Source: Enterobacter hormaechei subsp. hoffmannii
GTDB taxonomy: Bacteria > Pseudomonadota > Gammaproteobacteria > Enterobacterales > Enterobacteriaceae
DNA length: 64,000 nucleotides
Assembly (NCBI RefSeq): GCF_001729745.1
Contig: NZ_CP017186.1
Coordinates: forward strand, 1,364,001-1,428,000
Reading direction: 5' to 3'
The notes under the pieces were generated by a model that saw only the letters and a list, made by a program, of their open reading frames with translations, was not told where the DNA came from and made no database searches. Shown here one piece after another: positions 58,955-64,000 of this stretch (its first letter is position 1; each line of letters begins with the position of its first letter). The position numbers were made by a program, and so were the translations under genes.

Positions 58955-59875
58955 TTAGTTCAAACGCACCGGCATACCGGAACGGTTCTGAATCGCCTGG
59001 TCAACGATGGTCGTGTCAACATCCGCCTGAGAGGTAACGGACTGCACCGCGCTGGTCAGCTTAATCGGTACGATTTCGTTGTTGTTGATCTGATCTTCGC
59101 TGGTGGACAGCGGGTTATGCACTTCAATGTAACGGCTGCCGTCCGGCTCTGACGTCGCTTTCACCGGTTCGTTAATGAACTGCACGCGCGTACCGACCGG
59201 CACGTTATCGAACAGGAATTTGATGTCTTCATTACGCAGACGTACGCAGCCGTGGCTTACGCGCAGGCCGATACCGAAGTTGGCGTTAGTACCGTGGATG
59301 GCATACAGACGACCAATGTACAGCGCGTACAGACCCATCGGGTTATCCGGGCCAGCAGGCACAACGGCCGGCAGCGGTTCACCGGCAGCAATGTACTCAG
59401 CGTGCATTTTGGCGGTCGGCGTCCAGGTTGGGCCCGCTTTCTTACGCTCCACTTTGGTGGTCCAGTTCAGCGGGGTGTCTTTACCCAGCTGACCGATACC
59501 GATAGGCAGCACGATCACGGTGTTGGTGCCTTTCGGGTAGTAATACAGACGCATTTCGGCGCTGTTAATCACGATACCTTCGTGCACGGTATCCGGCAGG
59601 ATTAGCTGCTGTGGAATGTTGAGTACGGTACCCGCTTTCGGCAGATACGGGTCAACGCCCGGGTTCGCTTCCAGCATGTTAGACAGGCCGAGCTGATACT
59701 GCGCCGCGAAGTATTCCAGCGGCTGAGTGTTACCTTCCGGAACCGTCACCACCTGGTTTTCACCCACCAGACGGCTTCCGTCTGTCGGCAGGGGATACGT
59801 CACCGCAGACGCGGTCTTACAAAAACCTACTACGGCTAACGCCGCCGCAAAAAGCGTTGTTAATTTCATGTTCAT
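58955..59875 (-). CDS. ldtB: L,D-transpeptidase LdtB
   Basis: 306 residues, same as E. coli YbiS. Signal peptide, a LysM-like segment ([30 protein letters not shown]), then the YkuD catalytic domain with YAIHGTN and the nucleophile-containing [11 protein letters not shown]. Attaches Braun's lipoprotein (Lpp) to peptidoglycan. In E. coli ldtB adjoins ybiR; here about 9 kb of efflux, reductase and PTS genes separate them. Confidence 0.96.
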   Translation of the reverse strand: MNMKLTTLFAAALAVVGFCKTASAVTYPLPTDGSRLVGENQVVTVPEGNTQPLEYFAAQYQLGLSNMLEANPGVDPYLPKAGTVLNIPQQLILPDTVHEGIVINSAEMRLYYYPKGTNTVIVLPIGIGQLGKDTPLNWTTKVERKKAGPTWTPTAKMHAEYIAAGEPLPAVVPAGPDNPMGLYALYIGRLYAIHGTNANFGIGLRVSHGCVRLRNEDIKFLFDNVPVGTRVQFINEPVKATSEPDGSRYIEVHNPLSTSEDQINNNEIVPIKLTSAVQSVTSQADVDTTIVDQAIQNRSGMPVRLN

Positions 59876-60097
59876 GTTATGCGAGGTATCTAAGCCATTC
59901 TGGCGATGAGTTGAGAAGTCTGAATCTGTAATGGGAGCGCATTATATGTGCATTCCCGTTAACTGGGAATTCAGATGTGTACGAAATCACATTTTTTTCG
60001 ATTTTGTTAAAGTTTAGTGGATTACCGCAACACAGGATCTCAATTCGGAATTGTGGCATAATGCCGCGTTTATCACACTTTTCGCAGGAATCTCTCC

Positions 60098-61693
60098 GTG
60101 TTAGTTACCAGCAACGTCACTATGCAGTTTGGCAGTAAGCCGCTGTTCGAAAATATTTCCGTCAAATTTGGCGGCGGCAACCGTTACGGCCTGATTGGTG
60201 CCAACGGTAGCGGAAAATCCACCTTTATGAAGATCCTCGGCGGTGACCTGGAGCCGACGCTGGGCAACGTGTCGCTCGACCCGAACGAGCGTATCGGTAA
60301 GCTGCGTCAGGATCAGTTCGCCTTCGAAGAGTTCACCGTGCTCGACACCGTGATCATGGGGCATGCGGAGCTGTGGGAAGTGAAGCAGGAGCGCGATCGT
60401 ATCTACGGTCTCGCTGAGATGAGCGAAGAAGACGGTTACAAAGTGGCCGACCTGGAAACGCAGTACGGCGAAATGGACGGTTATTCTGCGGAAGCGCGTG
60501 CGGGCGAACTGCTGCTGGGCGTCGGCATTCCTGTTGAACAGCACTATGGTCCGATGAGCGAAGTTGCGCCAGGCTGGAAGCTGCGTGTGCTGCTGGCGCA
60601 GGCGCTGTTCTCTAATCCAGACATCCTGCTGCTCGACGAACCGACCAACAACCTGGACATCGACACCATCCGCTGGCTGGAGCAGACGCTGAACGATCGC
60701 GACAGCACCATGATCATCATCTCGCACGACCGTCACTTCCTGAACATGGTGTGTACCCACATGGCGGATCTGGATTACGGCGAGCTGCGCGTTTATCCGG
60801 GCAACTACGATGAGTACATGACGGCGGCAACCCAGGCGCGTGAACGTCTGCTTGCCGACAACGCCAAGAAGAAAGCGCAGATTGCGGACCTGCAATCCTT
60901 CGTCAGCCGCTTCAGCGCTAACGCCTCTAAATCGCGCCAGGCAACGTCGCGTGCCCGTCAGATCGACAAAATCAAGCTCGAAGAGGTAAAAGCCTCCAGC
61001 CGTCAGAACCCGTTCATTCGCTTCGAGCAGGACAAGAAGCTGTTCCGTAACGCGCTGGAAGTGGAAGCCCTCACCAAAGGCTTCGATGAAGGCCCGCTGT
61101 TCAAAAACTTCAACCTGCTGCTGGAAGTGGGCGAGAAGATTGCTATCCTGGGCGCCAACGGCGTGGGTAAATCTACCCTGCTGAAAACTCTGGTGGGCGA
61201 AATGCAACCGGATAACGGTACCGTGAAATGGTCTGAAAACGCGCAGATTGGTTACTACGCGCAGGACCATGAATATGAGTTCGAAAACGATCTGACCGTC
61301 TTCGACTGGATGAGCCAGTGGAAGCAGGAAGGCGACGACGAGCAGGCGGTACGCAGCATTCTGGGGCGTCTGCTGTTCAGCCAGGACGACATCAAAAAGC
61401 CCGCCAAAGTGCTCTCCGGTGGTGAAAAGGGCCGTATGCTGTTCGGCAAGCTGATGATGGAAAAACCGAATATCCTGGTGATGGACGAACCAACCAACCA
61501 CCTGGATATGGAATCGATCGAATCCCTGAACATGGCGCTGGAGATGTATCAGGGCACCCTGATCTTCGTCTCTCACGACCGTGAGTTCGTCAGCTCCCTG
61601 GCGACCCGCGTGATCGAAATCACGCCAGAGCGCGTGGTGGACTTCACCGGTAACTACGAAGATTACCTGCGCAGTAAAGGTATCGAGAGTTAA
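60098..61693 (+). CDS. ybiT: ABC-F family ATPase YbiT
   Basis: 531 residues, two ABC domains joined by a charged linker (about 245-300). Domain 1: GANGSGKST (34-42), degenerate signature [26 protein letters not shown]. Domain 2: [31 protein letters not shown]. No membrane domain: ABC-F proteins act at the ribosome E site. GTG start at 60098 with GCAGGAATC 8 bases upstream. The altered first signature also occurs in E. coli YbiT. Confidence 0.95.
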   Translation: MLVTSNVTMQFGSKPLFENISVKFGGGNRYGLIGANGSGKSTFMKILGGDLEPTLGNVSLDPNERIGKLRQDQFAFEEFTVLDTVIMGHAELWEVKQERDRIYGLAEMSEEDGYKVADLETQYGEMDGYSAEARAGELLLGVGIPVEQHYGPMSEVAPGWKLRVLLAQALFSNPDILLLDEPTNNLDIDTIRWLEQTLNDRDSTMIIISHDRHFLNMVCTHMADLDYGELRVYPGNYDEYMTAATQARERLLADNAKKKAQIADLQSFVSRFSANASKSRQATSRARQIDKIKLEEVKASSRQNPFIRFEQDKKLFRNALEVEALTKGFDEGPLFKNFNLLLEVGEKIAILGANGVGKSTLLKTLVGEMQPDNGTVKWSENAQIGYYAQDHEYEFENDLTVFDWMSQWKQEGDDEQAVRSILGRLLFSQDDIKKPAKVLSGGEKGRMLFGKLMMEKPNILVMDEPTNHLDMESIESLNMALEMYQGTLIFVSHDREFVSSLATRVIEITPERVVDFTGNYEDYLRSKGIES

Positions 61694-61699
61694 AAAATA

Positions 61700-61731
61700 G
61701 CCGGGTGGCGGCTTCGCCTTACCCGGCCTAC
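61700..61731. repeat. REP after ybiT
   Basis: GCCGGGTGGCGGCTTCGCCT followed by TACCCGGCCTAC; standard single REP, next to the short hairpin at 61742. Confidence 0.82.
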
Positions 61732-61741
61732 GTTCTATCCT

Positions 61742-61778
61742 CTCTCCCTGTGGGAGAGGGTTAGGGTGAGGGCATCAG
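61742..61778. repeat. short REP-like hairpin (solo form of the 478-bp repeat ends)
   Basis: CTCTCCCTGTGGGAGAG hairpin followed by GGTTAGGGTGAGGGCATCAG. Same family as 46039-46077 and as the outer ends of the 478-bp repeats. Confidence 0.75.
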
Positions 61779-61784
61779 GACGTA

Positions 61785-64000
61785 CTAAACCACCCACTCG
61801 CCCCCTTCAACCCCGTTCACCCGCAGCGTACGTTTTTCCCCCGTCGGTAACGACACCTTCAGTGCCTTCCATGCCGGACGATAGTCGCCGCGCGCATTCA
61901 CCTTCAGGTTGATACTTGCGCCGTCGCACACCATCTCCCATTCCACCCACAGCGCATTGCCGTTCAGGTAGCCCCAGCTTTCGCCGTCATCCTCAAACAG
62001 CAGCCCGGAGGTGGTGCCGACGCCTTTCACCGGGAACAGTTTTAGCTCGCGGGTATCGTCTTTATCGGCGCTCACGTGACGGATGCGTTCGCTGAGCGGC
62101 AAACCGGCCCCTGCGCGCACCAGAAGCGGCAGCTTTTCCAGCGGCGCATCAAGGACGATCGATTGCCCGCCCGCATACCACGCGTGGGTGTAAAAATCGT
62201 ACCAGCCGGTTTCGTTATCCGGCAGCCAGACGCGGCGCTCGCGCTGCCCGGCTTCGACGACGCTGGCCACCAGCAGGTCACGGCCCAGCAGGAAGTCGTC
62301 GCACTCTTCAAAGGTCTGCGCATCGTGCTCATGATCGAGGAAGGTCGGGCGCAGCATCGGCTCGTCGTCGGCGTGCGCCTGCCAGAGCAGGGTGTAGAGG
62401 TACGGCAGCAGGCGATAGCGCAGTTCAATGGCGCTACGAATCGCAGGGGTCACGCCCGGGTACATCCACGGTTCGTTCACGGTGCGATCGTCATTCCACG
62501 AGTGGATGGTAAAGCGCGGATGCATCACGCCGTTCTGTACCCAGCGCACGAACAGCTCGGCATCCGGCTTGTCGCCGGAGAAACCGCCGACGTCGTGACC
62601 GACGTTGAACAGTCCGGAGAGGCTCATGCCCAGGCCCATGCGGATGTTATAGCGTAGGGTGTCCCAGTTGGTACGGTTGTCGCCGCTCCAGGTCTGAACG
62701 TAGCGCTGCATTCCGGCACAGCCGGAGCGGGAGATCAGATACGGACGTTTATCCGGCGCAAAGCGCTGCTGTGCTTCCAGCGAGGCGCGCATCATCAGCA
62801 GCGGCATCACCGGGCGAATATGCTTGATGGCGATCTCCTGGCCGAAGCCATAGCAGCGCGCTTCCCCGTCCCACACTTCATACTCGTTGTTGTCGTTCCA
62901 GGTGGAGTCGATGCCCATCTCCAGCAGCTGCGTGGTCACGCCGTTCTGCCACCACTGCACCGTCTGCGGGTTGGTGAAGTCGAGATGCGATCCTTCGTCA
63001 TCCCAGAAGCTGGAACGTTCAGGCGCATCGGTTTCTGAATCGCGAATGAACAGGCCGCGTTCCGCCACTTCGCCGTAGCGGGGATGATCCTGCAACAGGC
63101 ACGGCTTGATGTTTGCCGCAAGCCGCAGCCCCGCGTCGTGGAACGCCTGGCTCATCACCTTCGGCTGCGGCACTTTGTCGTAGTTCCAGTTAAAAACGTA
63201 GCGCTTGCCGTTAATCGAGGTATAGCCGGAGGAGAGCTGGAACGAGTCGCACGGAATGGCATGCTCATCGCACAGGCGGATGAAGTTCATCAGCTGGTCC
63301 TGCGCGTCCGGCGCGTCGGTGTAGTGCATGGTTGAGCCGCTGTAGCCCAGGCTCCACTTCGGTCCGAACAGCGTTTTCCCCGTCAGGCGCACGAAGGCTT
63401 TCGTCACGTCCAGCACGCGCTTGCCGGTGAAGAGGTAGTAGTCAATATCGCCCGCTTCCGCCTGCCAGCGGCGGTAGGCGGTGTGATAGTTGTCGATCTC
63501 GTTACCCAGATCCAGCCAGCAGCTGCTCAGGTTATCGTAGAACAGGCCGTAGCTCACGTCATCGCGACGGGTGAGGGTGAACGGGATGTGCTTGTACAGC
63601 GGATCGGTGCTGGCGGCGTTATAGCCCATCGCGTCCAGGTTACGCATCTCATAGCGTTTGCCGTTACGCTGTAAATCCCCCGCTTTCTCACCCAGACCGT
63701 AAAAACGTTCATCCTTGCGACGGCTGAGATAGTGCGCCACGCCGTCACCGTGGGCATTGAGCAGGTAGGCGCTGGTGGGACGGTCGTTAACCAGCGGGTG
63801 CCACTCGCCCGCTTCATTGCGGTAGTGCCACTCCAGCCACAGGGGCTGGTGGACGGTGACGCGCAGCTGTTCGGTCGCTACGGTTAACGCATCGCCCTGC
63901 TGCGTCAGTGTCCAGGCCGGGCAGGTGAAGCCGCTGACATCGTCACGACGGCGGCCTTCCCACGGTACGTCTTGTTCCGGCGCGATGCTCCAGGTGCGGT
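61785..64000 (-). CDS. glycoside hydrolase family 31 alpha-glucosidase-like enzyme (partial, N-terminus missing)
   Basis: The frame is open from 61785 to the right edge of the window (738 residues), so the start lies outside. The GH31 nucleophile motif reads STWNDNNEYE (near 62880-62905) and the acid/base region WSGDNRTNWD (near 62660-62690). HDVGGFSG and a C-terminal beta-sandwich (LLFEDDGESWGY) follow. No secretion signal can be judged. Likely cleaves or transfers alpha-glucosyl units; the substrate is unknown. E. coli has no counterpart at this position. Confidence 0.9.
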   Translation of the reverse strand, partial: RTWSIAPEQDVPWEGRRRDDVSGFTCPAWTLTQQGDALTVATEQLRVTVHQPLWLEWHYRNEAGEWHPLVNDRPTSAYLLNAHGDGVAHYLSRRKDERFYGLGEKAGDLQRNGKRYEMRNLDAMGYNAASTDPLYKHIPFTLTRRDDVSYGLFYDNLSSCWLDLGNEIDNYHTAYRRWQAEAGDIDYYLFTGKRVLDVTKAFVRLTGKTLFGPKWSLGYSGSTMHYTDAPDAQDQLMNFIRLCDEHAIPCDSFQLSSGYTSINGKRYVFNWNYDKVPQPKVMSQAFHDAGLRLAANIKPCLLQDHPRYGEVAERGLFIRDSETDAPERSSFWDDEGSHLDFTNPQTVQWWQNGVTTQLLEMGIDSTWNDNNEYEVWDGEARCYGFGQEIAIKHIRPVMPLLMMRASLEAQQRFAPDKRPYLISRSGCAGMQRYVQTWSGDNRTNWDTLRYNIRMGLGMSLSGLFNVGHDVGGFSGDKPDAELFVRWVQNGVMHPRFTIHSWNDDRTVNEPWMYPGVTPAIRSAIELRYRLLPYLYTLLWQAHADDEPMLRPTFLDHEHDAQTFEECDDFLLGRDLLVASVVEAGQRERRVWLPDNETGWYDFYTHAWYAGGQSIVLDAPLEKLPLLVRAGAGLPLSERIRHVSADKDDTRELKLFPVKGVGTTSGLLFEDDGESWGYLNGNALWVEWEMVCDGASINLKVNARGDYRPAWKALKVSLPTGEKRTLRVNGVEGGEWVV

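Noticed and set aside
60101..61576. 491-codon frame opposite ybiT
   Set aside because: Antisense shadow of ybiT; composition rich in His, Val and Gln as expected from complement codons.

Overview
The window is chromosomal DNA of an enteric bacterium of the Enterobacteriaceae, most likely Enterobacter or a close relative such as Lelliottia or Leclercia. Gene order follows the E. coli K-12 bio-moa-ybh-dinG-gln-ompX-ybi segment almost gene for gene. It differs by a hut end next to bio (as in Klebsiella and Enterobacter), a fimbrial operon, an efflux operon, a beta-glucoside operon and a family-31 glycosidase. The DNA is GC-rich and carries enterobacterial REP/BIME palindromes. The genus call is an inference; no rRNA or other marker is present.

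Layout. 1-1574: end of hutU, then hutH (histidine breakdown). 1660-7187: ybhB, bioA and divergent bioBFCD around a BirA operator. 7150-7872: an orphan LivF-like ABC ATPase overlapping the 3' end of bioD. 8621-10636: uvrB with DnaA-box and LexA-box candidates upstream. 10659-16375: two near-identical 478-bp inverted repeats bracketing ybhK, moaABCDE (with a Moco riboswitch and ModE site) and ybhL. 16415-25567: ybhN-clsB-ybhP, ybhQ, and the CecR-controlled ybhGFSR exporter. 25772-29428: rhlE and dinG. 29415-34782: a five-gene chaperone-usher fimbrial operon inserted between dinG and ybiB. 35039-40720: ybiB, ybiJ, ybiI, an mcbA-like gene, rlmF and ybiO. 40841-43056: glnHPQ. 43419-49840: dps, rhtA, ompX, opgE, mntS, mntR, ybiR. 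49942-54127: an EmrAB-type pump with its own outer-membrane factor. 54230-55270: an aldo/keto reductase. 55386-58913: a GntR-regulated phospho-beta-glucosidase/PTS EIIC operon. 58955-61693: ldtB and ybiT. 61785-64000: a family-31 glycosidase running off the window.

How the genes work together. The bio block makes biotin from a pimeloyl precursor under BirA control. The moa block makes molybdopterin and is read through an RNA sensor for the finished cofactor. ybhGFSR with cecR is a drug-export system. glnHPQ takes up glutamine under NtrC/sigma-54 control. mntS and mntR adjust manganese supply. dps, uvrB, dinG and ybiB belong to stress and DNA-damage responses.

Most of the window is ordinary conserved enteric DNA. 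The least explained parts are the 478-bp repeat pair, which looks like a non-coding element inserted into a REP hairpin; the orphan ABC ATPase; a fimbrial terminator embedded in the dinG coding sequence; a long hairpin in front of the efflux operon; and the twin palindromic operators of the PTS operon. I found no CRISPR array, integrase, transposase, tRNA or rRNA.
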